64,000 nt of DNA from Streptomyces sp. NRRL F-6131 (GTDB lineage: Bacteria > Actinomycetota > Actinomycetes > Streptomycetales > Streptomycetaceae). The notes beneath the pieces were generated by a model, which was not told where the DNA came from, did not search any database, and saw nothing but the letters and a program-made list of their open reading frames with translations. This document shows, piece after piece, positions 1-7,151 of the stretch. Numbering within the stretch: the first letter of the stretch is position 1; every line of letters starts with the position of its first letter. A program made the position numbers and the translations under genes. The stretch spans positions 62,001 to 126,000 of the forward strand of contig JOHN01000016.1 of the NCBI GenBank assembly GCA_000719695.1, written 5' to 3'.

Positions 1-197
1 GCCTCGGCGTGCGCACCGTAGTGGTCCAGCGTGTTGGCCTTCTGGCGCAGGTCGGCGACCTGCTGGCGCAGCTGGTTGATGTTCACGGTGATGGAGGCCG
101 CCGAGGCGGGCGCGGCGGTGGCGACCTGGCCCACGGTGGCCAGGGCGCCGCCGGCCAGGGCCGCGGTCAGGACGAGGGCGGAAATGCGTCGACGCAT
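1..197 (-). CDS. Secreted protein, 5' part only (cut by window edge)
   Basis: The first 65 residues of a protein that runs off the left end. It begins MRRRISALVLTAALAGG, a classic n-region plus hydrophobic core, followed by an Ala-rich stretch ending in APASAAS, so a Sec signal peptide with cleavage near residue 34 is likely. The mature part starts with a Gln/Leu/Arg-rich heptad-like stretch (about residues 40-58) that could be a short coiled coil. The ATG at 195-197 is preceded by an AAGGA ribosome site. Upstream lies a 9-bp inverted repeat (226-257). The family cannot be named from this fragment; secretion is inferred from the signal peptide only. Confidence 0.75.
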   Translation of the reverse strand, partial: MRRRISALVLTAALAGGALATVGQVATAAPASAASITVNINQLRQQVADLRQKANTLDHYGAHAE

Positions 198-225
198 GGT
201 GGTTCCTTACGGTCGTACGTGGTTC

Positions 226-257
226 ACTGACGGGACATCATGCGATAACCCGTCAGT
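226..257. promoter_or_regulatory. Perfect 9-bp inverted repeat upstream of secreted gene
   Basis: ACTGACGGG (226-234) and CCCGTCAGT (249-257) are perfectly complementary with a 14-nt spacer. The repeat lies 29 nt before the start codon at 197, in a locally AT-richer stretch that also contains repeated CATGAT words. It could be a protein-binding operator or an RNA hairpin in the 5' leader. It is not followed by a T-run, so it is not an obvious terminator. Confidence 0.55.
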
Positions 258-342
258 AACCATGATGACATGATCTTGCACCTCCACCGACCGCCGACCA
301 GCCCCCCACCGGCCCGCCGGCAGGCCCGCGACCAGCCAGGAT

Positions 343-576
343 TCAGCCGGTCGTGGGCGCACCGCCCTCCGGCTGAACGGCACAGACCGCGCTCGAGGTC
401 GAGCCCGCGAAACCGAGGAGACTGCCGAGAATCTGACGGCAGACGGCCGCCTCCTTCTCGTTGTGCGGGCCCTCGGCGGCGGCCGGCTGGGCGGCGGCCA
501 GCGGCAGGGCCAGCAGCGGGGCGGCGAGCAGCAGAGCGGAGCCGACGGCGCGGGCGAGGGACTTGGCGAAGGTCAT
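343..576 (-). CDS. Small secreted two-cysteine protein (77 aa)
   Basis: A 77-residue protein beginning MTFAKSLARAVGSALLLAAP with a strong signal peptide (hydrophobic core about residues 10-30, AAAQPAAAEG near the cleavage region). The mature part is only about 40 residues and has two cysteines (in AAVCRQ and SAVCAVQ) that could form one disulfide. The ATG at 574-576 is chosen because a purine-rich GGGG ribosome site sits just upstream and the signal peptide starts there; the frame stays open further upstream but reads as low-complexity Pro/Arg. It is not a chaplin or rodlin by eye. Function unknown; secretion is inferred. Confidence 0.6.
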   Translation of the reverse strand: MTFAKSLARAVGSALLLAAPLLALPLAAAQPAAAEGPHNEKEAAVCRQILGSLLGFAGSTSSAVCAVQPEGGAPTTG

Positions 577-739
577 GACGGACCCCTTACGGGTGGGCGA
601 TGGGACGAGCCACTGCCTACCGGACGCGGCGCCCCGACCGGCGGACCCTGCGCCGTTGGTGAGCGTGTCCCGGACAAACGGCGACGGGCCCCGGACGGCC
701 GGTGGTCGGCGGTCCGGGACCCGTCGGGGGCCGTCACGA

Positions 740-778
740 AGGGGCCGTGGCGAGGGGGCCGTGGCGAGGGGGCCATGG
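740..778. repeat. Short tandem repeat, about 14-15 bp units
   Basis: The words GGGGCCGTGGCGA and GGGGCCATGG recur three times in tandem in the intergenic space between the DinB-like gene and the small secreted gene. The rest of 577-815 shows no gene that I can support. Confidence 0.5.
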
Positions 779-815
779 TGAGCCCGCGCCGGTCGCGCGC
801 GGGCCCCGTCCGGGC

Positions 816-1358
816 TCAGCCCATGGACTTGGCGCCGTCGAGGGACTCGCGCAGGATGTCGGCGTGGCCGGCGTGCTGCGCCGTCTCGGCGATGAGGTGG
901 AGCAGGACCCGGCGGGCGGACCAGCGGGCACCGGGCTCGAACCACGGGGCCTTCGGCAGCGGGTGCGAGACGTCCAGGTCCGGCAGGGAGGCGATGACCT
1001 CGTCGGTGCGGCGGGCCGTCTCGGCGTAGTCGGCGAGCACGCCGGCCAGCGTCTCACCGGGCAGCAGGTTGAAGTCGTCGGTGCGGCTGTCCAGGTCCGC
1101 CTGGGTCATCTCCGTGAAGTCGGGCATCGCGGAGGTCCCTTCGAGGATGAACGCCACCCAGGCGCGCTCGCAGGACGCGACGTGCTTGATGAGGCCCCCG
1201 AGACAGAGTTCGCCGGCGGTGGTCCGCCGCGCGGCCTGCTCGTCCGTCAGGTCACGGGTGGTGAGGCGCAGGAAGAAGCGCGCCTTGGCCATCTGCTCCA
1301 GCAGGTCGGCGCGCTCACCGGTGGCGGCGATGGTGGTGGTGGTCGTGGTGCTGGTCAT
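816..1358 (-). CDS. DinB/DUF664-family protein
   Basis: A 180-residue cytoplasmic protein of the DinB four-helix-bundle superfamily. The pattern is that of the family: an early helix (RADLLEQMAKARFFLRL), then LIKHVASCERAWV with a His, and a late HLIAETAQHAGHADILRE with His residues that in this superfamily form a three-His metal site. The family includes metal-dependent thiol-dependent enzymes and many proteins of unknown role. The ATG at 1356-1358 (MTSTTTTTT) is preferred over a start 27 residues upstream because GAAGG precedes it and the upstream extension is Arg/Thr low complexity. It is transcribed alone; a 17-bp tandem duplication lies about 120-150 bp upstream. Substrate unknown. Confidence 0.85.
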   Translation of the reverse strand: MTSTTTTTTIAATGERADLLEQMAKARFFLRLTTRDLTDEQAARRTTAGELCLGGLIKHVASCERAWVAFILEGTSAMPDFTEMTQADLDSRTDDFNLLPGETLAGVLADYAETARRTDEVIASLPDLDVSHPLPKAPWFEPGARWSARRVLLHLIAETAQHAGHADILRESLDGAKSMG

Positions 1359-1476
1359 GGTGTCCGCCTTCGTGGGTGCCGTCGTTCGTCGGGCCGTTCG
1401 TCCGGCTGTCCGCCGGGTGTTCCTTGCGACGTGTCCCACGATAGGAGCCGTGTAGGTCAGACCATGGCCTAGATGA

Positions 1477-1510
1477 GCAGAATTCCCGAAGAGGCAGAAT
1501 TCCCGAAGAG
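1477..1510. repeat. 17-bp perfect tandem duplication
   Basis: Two adjacent identical copies of a 17-bp unit that begins GCAGAATTCC (1477-1493 and 1494-1510). It lies upstream of the DinB-like gene and next to the psu operon terminator. The exact identity suggests a recent slippage duplication, which could alter the promoter region of the gene starting at 1358. Confidence 0.8.
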
Positions 1511-1515
1511 GACGA

Positions 1516-1559
1516 CACCGGGCCGGCCCGCCGTGGGGAGACGGCGGGCCGGCCCGGTG
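1516..1559 (-). terminator. Strong hairpin terminator after psuK
   Basis: A perfect 18-bp GC-only stem (1516-1533 with 1542-1559) and an 8-nt loop, 40 nt beyond the psuK stop codon in the direction of transcription. There is no U-tract, as is usual for actinomycete terminators. It separates the psu operon from the DinB-like gene. Confidence 0.8.
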
Positions 1560-1599
1560 GTTCGCGGGTGCGGGGGCGGCGGGGTGACGCCCTGTCGGG

Positions 1600-2517
1600 T
1601 CAGTCCTGCGCGCAGGAGGCGCCGGGTGAGGCCAGCACCCGCGCGGCGCAGCGGTGGCCGCGCGCGGCGGCCTCGCGCAGACCGGCCGCGCCCGGCCCCG
1701 CCCCGCTCAGCCGTCCGGTCAGCCGCCCGTCCAGGAAGGCGGCCAGGAAGCCGGCCGCGAAGGCGTCGCCCGCGCCGGTGAGGTCGCGGACCTCGCCGAC
1801 CGGCGGCACGGGCACGGTGAACGGCTCCTCCCCCGGCACGTCGATCGTGGTGGCCTCCGCGCCGGACTTGGTCACCACCGTGGTGGTCGCCAGCCGGGCG
1901 CGCTCCGGCCCCGGCCGGCCGTCGACGAGCAGCCCCAGGTAGGCGGACTCCGCCCGGTTGGCGAACAGCAGGGTGGGTGCGAGCTCGGTGGCCAGGGCCA
2001 GGAAGCGTTCGCGGCCGAAGCCCTCCAGCATGCCGGTGGACGAGGCGTCCAGCGAGGTCGTGCCGCCCGTCGCACGGACCCGGCGCAGCGCGTCGACGGC
2101 CGTGCCGCCGACCGGCTCGCCGTCGAAGGAGTAGGCGGGCACGTGCAGATGGGTCAGTCCGGCCAGCCAGGCGTCCGGAACGGTCTCCAGCAGGGTGGCC
2201 GCGCCGCGGTCGGGCAGCATGGTGCGCTCGCCCTCCTCGTCGATGAGCACGACGATGCTGCCGGTCCGGCCGCGGTGCGCGACCCTGACGTCCACACCGT
2301 GCCCGGCCAGTTCGGCGGCCAGGGCGCTGCCGGCCGGGTCGTCGCCGACGCAGCCCAGGAAGCGGGTCGGGCACTGGCCGGCGGCGAAGGCCGCGACGTT
2401 GGCGGCGCTGCCGCCGCGCTGCCGGAAGACCCGGGCGGCGGAGTCGGTGCCGTGCCGCAGCGGTCCGGCCACCCAGACGACGATGTCCTCCACGAGGTCG
2501 CCGAGCACTCCCAGCAC
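1600..2517 (-). CDS. psuK: PfkB-family sugar kinase, probable pseudouridine kinase
   Basis: A 305-residue ribokinase/PfkB kinase. The N-terminal glycine-rich signature (RQRGGSAANVAAFAAG) and the C-terminal signature DLTGAGDAFAAGF with the catalytic Asp are both present. In the family these bind the sugar and the anion hole for ATP gamma-phosphate. The gene lies 3 bp after the psuG stop codon, starting at a GTG, so the two are translationally coupled. By context it should phosphorylate pseudouridine to pseudouridine 5'-phosphate, the substrate of PsuG. The general kinase assignment is firm; the substrate is inferred from the neighbour. A strong hairpin follows the stop codon. Confidence 0.88.
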   Translation of the reverse strand: MLGVLGDLVEDIVVWVAGPLRHGTDSAARVFRQRGGSAANVAAFAAGQCPTRFLGCVGDDPAGSALAAELAGHGVDVRVAHRGRTGSIVVLIDEEGERTMLPDRGAATLLETVPDAWLAGLTHLHVPAYSFDGEPVGGTAVDALRRVRATGGTTSLDASSTGMLEGFGRERFLALATELAPTLLFANRAESAYLGLLVDGRPGPERARLATTTVVTKSGAEATTIDVPGEEPFTVPVPPVGEVRDLTGAGDAFAAGFLAAFLDGRLTGRLSGAGPGAAGLREAAARGHRCAARVLASPGASCAQD

Positions 2518-2520
2518 CGG

Positions 2521-3447
2521 TCAGCCCTCGCTTCGGGCGGCGGCCAGCGCGGTGGCGATCTCCCCGCCCAGCCGGACGTTGCCCCGGTAGACCTCGATGT
2601 TCACCTCCAGGCTGCGGCCGCGGGTGTCCCGCTGGATGAAGTCCAGCAGGAACGGCGTGGAGGCGTTGCCCTTGATGCCGCGGGCGTCGGCCTCGGCCCA
2701 GGCGCGGGTCAGCAGCGCCTCCAGCTCCTGCGGGGGCAGCTGCTTGGCCGGGTCGACCGGGTTGGCGATCAGGACGGCCTGCGGCAGGTCCAGGCCGTCG
2801 CGGGCCTCGATCACCCGCGCCGCCTCCTCGGGGGTGTCGACCCGGTAGGCGATCTCGTGGCCGGAGTCGGTGATGTAGAAGCCGGGGTAGCGGCGGGTGC
2901 GGTAGCCGATGACGGGGATGTTGAGGGTCTCGAAGCGCTCCAGGGTGGCCCGGATGTCGAGGATCGACTTCACTCCGGCGCTGATCACGGTGACCGGGGT
3001 GGCGGCCAGGGTGGTCAGGTCCGCGGACTCGTCGAAGCTCTCGGAGGCGCCGAAGTGGACGCCGCCCAGCCCGCCGGTGGAGAAGACCCGGATGCCCGCC
3101 CGGTGGGCCAGGAACGCGGTGGCGGCGACCGTGGTGCCGCCGTGGCGGCCGAGCGCGGCGACCACCGGGAGGTCGCGCAGGCTCGCCTTGTCGAGGTCGT
3201 CCGCCCCGGACAGCTCCTCGATCTGCGCGACGGACAGCCCGACCGTCGGCACGCCCGCGTAGACGCCGATGGTGGCCGGGACGACGCCGGTGGACCGCAG
3301 CCGCTCCTCCGCCTCCAGCGCGACCTCCAGGTTCCGGGGCCGGGGCAGCCCGTGGGTGAAGATGGTCGACTCCAGGGCGACGACGGGGGCGCCGGCGGCC
3401 ACGGCCTCGGCGACGTCGTCGGAGATGCGGATGGGAAGTCCGGTCAT
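2521..3447 (-). CDS. psuG: Pseudouridine-5'-phosphate glycosidase
   Basis: A 308-residue PsuG that cleaves pseudouridine 5'-phosphate to uracil and ribose 5-phosphate in nucleoside salvage. Family residues are visible: the Glu in VALESTIFTHGLP (residue 26), the Lys in DDLDKASLRDLP, GGVHFGASESFDESADL with the metal-binding Asp region, and the Lys in VISAGVKSILDI that forms the ring-opened ribose adduct in the family. Length matches the usual 300-310. ATG at 3445-3447 is preferred over a GTG ten codons upstream because AGGGAG sits at the proper distance. First gene of psuG-psuK, divergent from a LysR regulator. Confidence 0.95.
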   Translation of the reverse strand: MTGLPIRISDDVAEAVAAGAPVVALESTIFTHGLPRPRNLEVALEAEERLRSTGVVPATIGVYAGVPTVGLSVAQIEELSGADDLDKASLRDLPVVAALGRHGGTTVAATAFLAHRAGIRVFSTGGLGGVHFGASESFDESADLTTLAATPVTVISAGVKSILDIRATLERFETLNIPVIGYRTRRYPGFYITDSGHEIAYRVDTPEEAARVIEARDGLDLPQAVLIANPVDPAKQLPPQELEALLTRAWAEADARGIKGNASTPFLLDFIQRDTRGRSLEVNIEVYRGNVRLGGEIATALAAARSEG

Positions 3448-3561
3448 GGCGTGTGCTCCCTGTGAGGCTGCCACCACGGTGTGGCAGCGGTGGGCTCAGC
3501 CTAGGGAGCGATCACATCGGGATCCAGAATGAATACCGGCCCTTCTCATAGACTCCGGCCT
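3448..3561. promoter_or_regulatory. Divergent control region psuG / LysR gene
   Basis: The 114 bp between psuG and the LysR-type gene must hold both promoters. TAGACT at 3549-3554 could be a -10 element placed 7 nt before the LysR gene ATG, which would make that transcript leaderless; no good -35 is seen. ATGA (3529-3532) and TCAT (3546-3549) form a weak dyad that might be part of a LysR site. Evidence for these elements is weak. Confidence 0.4.
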
Positions 3562-4464
3562 ATGACTCTCACCCTGCGCCAGCTGGAGGTCTTCCTCACG
3601 GTGGCCGACACCCTGCACTTCGGCCGGGCCGCCGAGCGTCTGCACATCTCGCAGCCGACGGTCAGTCAGGAGGTCGCCCGGCTGGAGCGGACCGTCGGGG
3701 TGGAGCTCTTCGACCGCAGCCGGCGCTCGGTGCGGCTGACCTCCGCCGGGGAGGTGATGGCCGCCGAGTCCGCCCTGCTGCTCGCCCGGGCCGGGACCCT
3801 GCTCGCCCGGGTGCGGCTGCACGAGGAGACCAGGCTCGGCACGGCGCGGATCGTCGCCTCCCCCACGGTGGTCAACCGGCTGCTGCCGGCCGTGGTCAGC
3901 CGGGCCGAACGCGAGCTGCCCGACCTGGTCCTGGCCGAGCTGTCGGTGGACACCGGACGGGTCTCCCCGACGCTGGCCGGCGAACTCGCCGATCTCGGCC
4001 TCGGCCGTTTCCTCGACGACGTCCCCGGCTACCGGCGGGAGCGGATCGCCGACGAGCCGGTGCACGTCGCGCTCAGCCGGGACCACCCGCTGGCCGGGCG
4101 GGCGGCCGTCCGGCTGGACGAACTCGGCGACCTGCCGCTGCTGCTGTGGCCGCGCGAGCAGAGCCCCCGCTACTACGACCACGTACTGGCGCTGTGCGCC
4201 GAACGCGGGGTGGAGCCACCGGTGCTGGTCGGCCCGGCCCGGATCGTCGGCTCCCGGCTCTACCTGCTGTCGCAGAGCCGGGCCTTCTCCCTGGTGCCCG
4301 CCTCGATGACCGGCCACCTCACCGAGGACGTGGTGACCGTGCGGCTGGCCGGCCGGGCCACCCTGCCGCTGGAGCTGCAGTGGCGGCTGGACGACCGCCG
4401 CCCCGGGCTCGCCGCACTGCGCGAGCTGATCCGGGAGGAGGCGGCCGTCCTGGAGACCTGCTGA
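3562..4464 (+). CDS. LysR-family transcriptional regulator, probable psu regulator
   Basis: A 300-residue LysR-type regulator. The N-terminal winged helix is canonical (MTLTLRQLEVFLTVADTLHF, then RLHISQPTVSQEVARLE as recognition helix) and the effector domain follows (TARIVASPTVVNRLLPAVV onward). The ATG at 3562 is used because the LTLRQLEVF motif starts immediately; an upstream in-frame ATG at 3529 would add 11 unusual residues. LysR genes commonly control a divergent neighbour, so it probably senses a nucleoside-related ligand and regulates psuG-psuK. The effector and the sign of regulation are inferred. The stop codon overlaps the start of a degenerate tandem repeat. Confidence 0.92.
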   Translation: MTLTLRQLEVFLTVADTLHFGRAAERLHISQPTVSQEVARLERTVGVELFDRSRRSVRLTSAGEVMAAESALLLARAGTLLARVRLHEETRLGTARIVASPTVVNRLLPAVVSRAERELPDLVLAELSVDTGRVSPTLAGELADLGLGRFLDDVPGYRRERIADEPVHVALSRDHPLAGRAAVRLDELGDLPLLLWPREQSPRYYDHVLALCAERGVEPPVLVGPARIVGSRLYLLSQSRAFSLVPASMTGHLTEDVVTVRLAGRATLPLELQWRLDDRRPGLAALRELIREEAAVLETC

Positions 4465-4535
4465 GCGGGCCGTTCGCCGAGGGGCGGGCCGTTCACCGAG
4501 CGGCGGACCGTTCGCCGAGCGGGCCGTTCGCCGGG
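4463..4535. repeat. Degenerate 16-19 bp tandem repeat
   Basis: Four copies of a word like GAGCGGGCCGTTCGCC (4463-4478, 4479-4497, 4498-4516, 4517-4532) fill the gap between the convergent LysR and protease genes. Two copies carry a 3-nt insertion. There is no clean terminator hairpin here. Confidence 0.7.
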
Positions 4536-4553
4536 CGGCAGGCGGCGGGGCGG

Positions 4554-4806
4554 TCAGAACCGCAGCGACCAGCGCGTCACGGTGCCCGGGAAGTAGCCGC
4601 CGACGTCGGTCACCCGGAGCCGCCAGACCCCGGCGGCGGTGTGCGCGGCGGCGTCCACGCCGTAGACGGCGACCAGGTCCGAGTACGCCTCGCCGATGTC
4701 GGTGTCGTGCAGCAGGAACACCGCGCCGTCGGGGGCGACCAGTTCGACCTTGAGGTCGCCGCGCCACCAGTAGTCGATGTCCACCGAGACGTCCAGGTCA
4801 CGGGGG
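4554..4806 (-). pseudogene. Out-of-frame P-domain of the adjacent subtilisin
   Basis: Read in the frame that ends at 4554-4556, this stretch encodes a typical proprotein-convertase P-domain: RDLDVSVDIDYWWRGDLKVE, VELVAPDGAVFLLHD, GVWRLRVTDVGGYFPGT and the terminal TRWSLRF. It directly continues the protease sequence after ITVTGVPGKAP, but one base is missing in the C-run (G5 on the plus strand, 4802-4806); six bases instead of five would restore one continuous protein of about 525 residues. It is either a real mutation, a phase-variable run or a sequencing error. As it stands the domain is not made in frame. Confidence 0.85.
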
Positions 4807-6130
4807 CCTTGCCGGGCACCCCGGTGACGGTGATCGGCGCCTCGACCGTGCCGACCCCCTCGAACGGCACCGGCGCCGGGGAGGCGAAGAGCGGGCCGCG
4901 CGGGCGGTTCGGCACCGTACCGGTGTACAGCAGGCGGTCCGGGGAGCCCTGGCCGAGTTCGTGCAGCGAGCCGGCGGTCGCCGCCGAGGTCAGTGCCGCC
5001 GCCACCTGGGCGGGGGTGGCCGTCGGGTGGGAGGACAGGTACAGCGCGACGGCGCCCGCCGCGTGCGGGGCGGCCATCGACGTCCCCGACATGTCGGTGC
5101 CCAGTCCGCCCATGTCGACCACGTTCCACACCGAGGTGATGTCCACCCCGGGTGCGTAGAGGTCCACCAGGGGGCCGTAGTTGGAGAACGAGGCCTGGAC
5201 GTCGCCCCGGTCACTGGCGCCGACGGTGATCGCGCTGGGCACCCGGGCCGGGGAGTGGCCGTCCGCGTCGATGCTCTGGTTCCCGGCCGCGACCGTGTAC
5301 GTCAGACCGGCGGCCACCGACCCCGCGACCGCCGCGTCCAGCACCGGGTCCGGATCGCTGCCCAGGCTCATGTTGACCACGGCCGGGCGGACGGCGTGGC
5401 GGGTGACCCAGTCGATGCCCGCCACCACCTGCTCCGTGGTGCCCTCGCCCTCGTCGTTCAGCACCCGCACCGCGACGATCCTCGCGGCCTTGGCGACCCC
5501 GAAGGTGCTGCTGGCCACCGTCCCCGCGACGTGGGTGCCGTGGCCGTGGCCGTCGTCCGCGACGGTGTCGCCGTCGATCGCGTCGAAGCCGTAGGAGGCG
5601 CGCCCGGCGAACTCCTCCGAGGTGATCCGCACCCCGGTGTCCACGATGTACGCCGTCACCCCGGCGCCCGCCGTGTCCGGGTAGGTGTAGCGGTCGTCGT
5701 ACGGGAAGCGGCGCTGGTCGATCCGGTCCAGCCCCCAGGACTCCGGCGAGGGCTGGACGCCGTCGGCGCGAACCTTGCGGTTCTGCGAGACCAGCGAGAC
5801 CGCCGGATCGGCGGCCAGCCGGCGCGCCTGCTTCGGCGTGAGGGCCGCCGAGAAGCCCGGCAGCGCCGCGTCGTAGCTGCGGCGCACCGTGCCGCCGAAC
5901 GAGCGGGCCAGCGCGGTCGCCCCGTCGAACAGCGAACCCCCCTTCGCCGGAGCCGACTTGAGGACCACCAGATAGGTTCCGGGCACCGCGTCCGGCGTTC
6001 CCTCCCCCTGGACCACCCCCTCCGGGACCGCCGCCGAGGCGGGCAACGCCCCACCCGCGCCGATCACCACCGCAGCGGCCGTGCCGAGCACTGCGCAGAC
6101 CCTGCGCAGCCGATGTCCCCGGGTCGTCAT
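4610..6130 (-). CDS. Secreted subtilisin-like serine protease (S8), C-terminus frameshifted
   Basis: A preproprotease of 506 residues as read. Order: signal peptide (1-34), inhibitor I9 propeptide (about 50-120, TYLVVLKSAPAKGG), and an S8 catalytic domain with the full triad: Asp in AYIVDTGVR, His in GHGHGTHVAGT and Ser in MSGTSMAAPHAAG; the oxyanion Asn is in TVAAGNQS. The last about 65 residues after VPGKAP are a nonsense-like Arg/Thr/Ser tail caused by a 1-nt frameshift; the intended P-domain is in the other frame. The catalytic domain should still be made, so secreted proteolysis may persist. The ATG has GGAGG upstream. Convergent with the LysR gene. Confidence 0.88.
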   Translation of the reverse strand: MTTRGHRLRRVCAVLGTAAAVVIGAGGALPASAAVPEGVVQGEGTPDAVPGTYLVVLKSAPAKGGSLFDGATALARSFGGTVRRSYDAALPGFSAALTPKQARRLAADPAVSLVSQNRKVRADGVQPSPESWGLDRIDQRRFPYDDRYTYPDTAGAGVTAYIVDTGVRITSEEFAGRASYGFDAIDGDTVADDGHGHGTHVAGTVASSTFGVAKAARIVAVRVLNDEGEGTTEQVVAGIDWVTRHAVRPAVVNMSLGSDPDPVLDAAVAGSVAAGLTYTVAAGNQSIDADGHSPARVPSAITVGASDRGDVQASFSNYGPLVDLYAPGVDITSVWNVVDMGGLGTDMSGTSMAAPHAAGAVALYLSSHPTATPAQVAAALTSAATAGSLHELGQGSPDRLLYTGTVPNRPRGPLFASPAPVPFEGVGTVEAPITVTGVPGKAPVTWTSRWTSTTGGAATSRSNWSPPTARCSCCTTPTSARRTRTWSPSTAWTPPRTPPPGSGGSG

Positions 6131-6359
6131 CCCGGGCCCCCTCCGTCGTCGAACGCCAGTTGCCGCAACGAGCCTGACGGATCGTCAACTCACCGACAAG
6201 ACGCTCCGGCCGTGCTTCGTCGACGACCGGTTCCGGCCCGGACGCCGGTGCCGGAGCGGAGCGCGCCGGGACTGACACCGCGCCGGGCGGTGCGCTACAT
6301 TCCGTCAGGAGTCGCCCCGGTCGGGGCGGAGGTTGCCGGACCGGGTGGGGGCGGGCAGC

Positions 6360-7151
6360 ATGCACAGCGCGCACGGCGGCGGGAGCGGAGCGGACGGGAA
6401 CCCGGCCAGACCTTCCCGGGGTGCGGGCCCACCGACCCGAACGCCCCCCGCCACCCCCTTCGTACGCGGCCCGTTCACCGCGCTCGACCCCGCCGACCTG
6501 CGGGAACTCGGCCGGCTCGGCACCCGCCGGGTCTACGCGCCCGGCGAGGCGCTGATGATCGAGGGCGAGCCCGGCACCGGCGTCGCCGTGCTGCTGACCG
6601 GGTGCGTCAAGGTGGTCGCCACCACCGAGGACGGCGGCGAGGCCCTGCTCGCGGTCCGCCTGCCCGGCGAACTCGTCGGCGAACTGGCCGTCCTGGACGG
6701 CGAACCGCGCTCGGCCAGCGTCCTCGCCGTCCGCACCAGCACCGCCCGGGAGATCGACGGCCCGGCCTTCCTCGACTTCCTCGCCGACCGGCCCACCGCG
6801 GCCCTCGCCGTCCAGCGCTCCGTCACCCGCAAACTCCGCTCGGCCACCCGCTACCGGGTCGACGCAGGCCACGGCACCGGCCTCGCCCGGCTCGCCCGCA
6901 CCCTGCACACCCTGCTCGGCTCCTACGGCACGCCCACCGAGGACGGCCTGCTGATCGACATCCCGCTCAGCCACGCCGACCTCGCCGCGCTCGCCCGGCT
7001 CTCCCCCGCCAGCGTCGAACGCTCCCTGCGCACCCTGCGCGACCAGGGCGCCGTCCGCACCAGCTACCGCCAACTCGTCGTCCGCGACCGCACCCTGCTG
7101 TCCGGGGCGGCCGGACTGCCGCTCCCCGTCGAAGGCGGTGAGCGGCGGTGA
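6360..7151 (+). CDS. Crp/Fnr-family transcriptional regulator
   Basis: A regulator of about 263 residues. A cyclic-nucleotide-binding beta-barrel covers about residues 40-150 (YAPGEALMIEGEPGTGVAVL, then LPGELVGELAVLDGEPRSASV, the phosphate-binding-cassette region), and a Crp-type winged helix ends the protein (IPLSHADLAALARLSPASVERSLRTL). The cassette ends in ...RSASV, as in cAMP-responsive members, but ligand is unproven. Start: ATG 6360 with a GGTGGGG site is taken; GTG 6345 and TTG 6333 are alternatives. The stop overlaps the next gene's GTG by 4 nt, so the two are coupled; the partner has a cyclase-like fold, which makes a signalling pair plausible. Confidence 0.88.
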   Translation: MHSAHGGGSGADGNPARPSRGAGPPTRTPPATPFVRGPFTALDPADLRELGRLGTRRVYAPGEALMIEGEPGTGVAVLLTGCVKVVATTEDGGEALLAVRLPGELVGELAVLDGEPRSASVLAVRTSTAREIDGPAFLDFLADRPTAALAVQRSVTRKLRSATRYRVDAGHGTGLARLARTLHTLLGSYGTPTEDGLLIDIPLSHADLAALARLSPASVERSLRTLRDQGAVRTSYRQLVVRDRTLLSGAAGLPLPVEGGERR

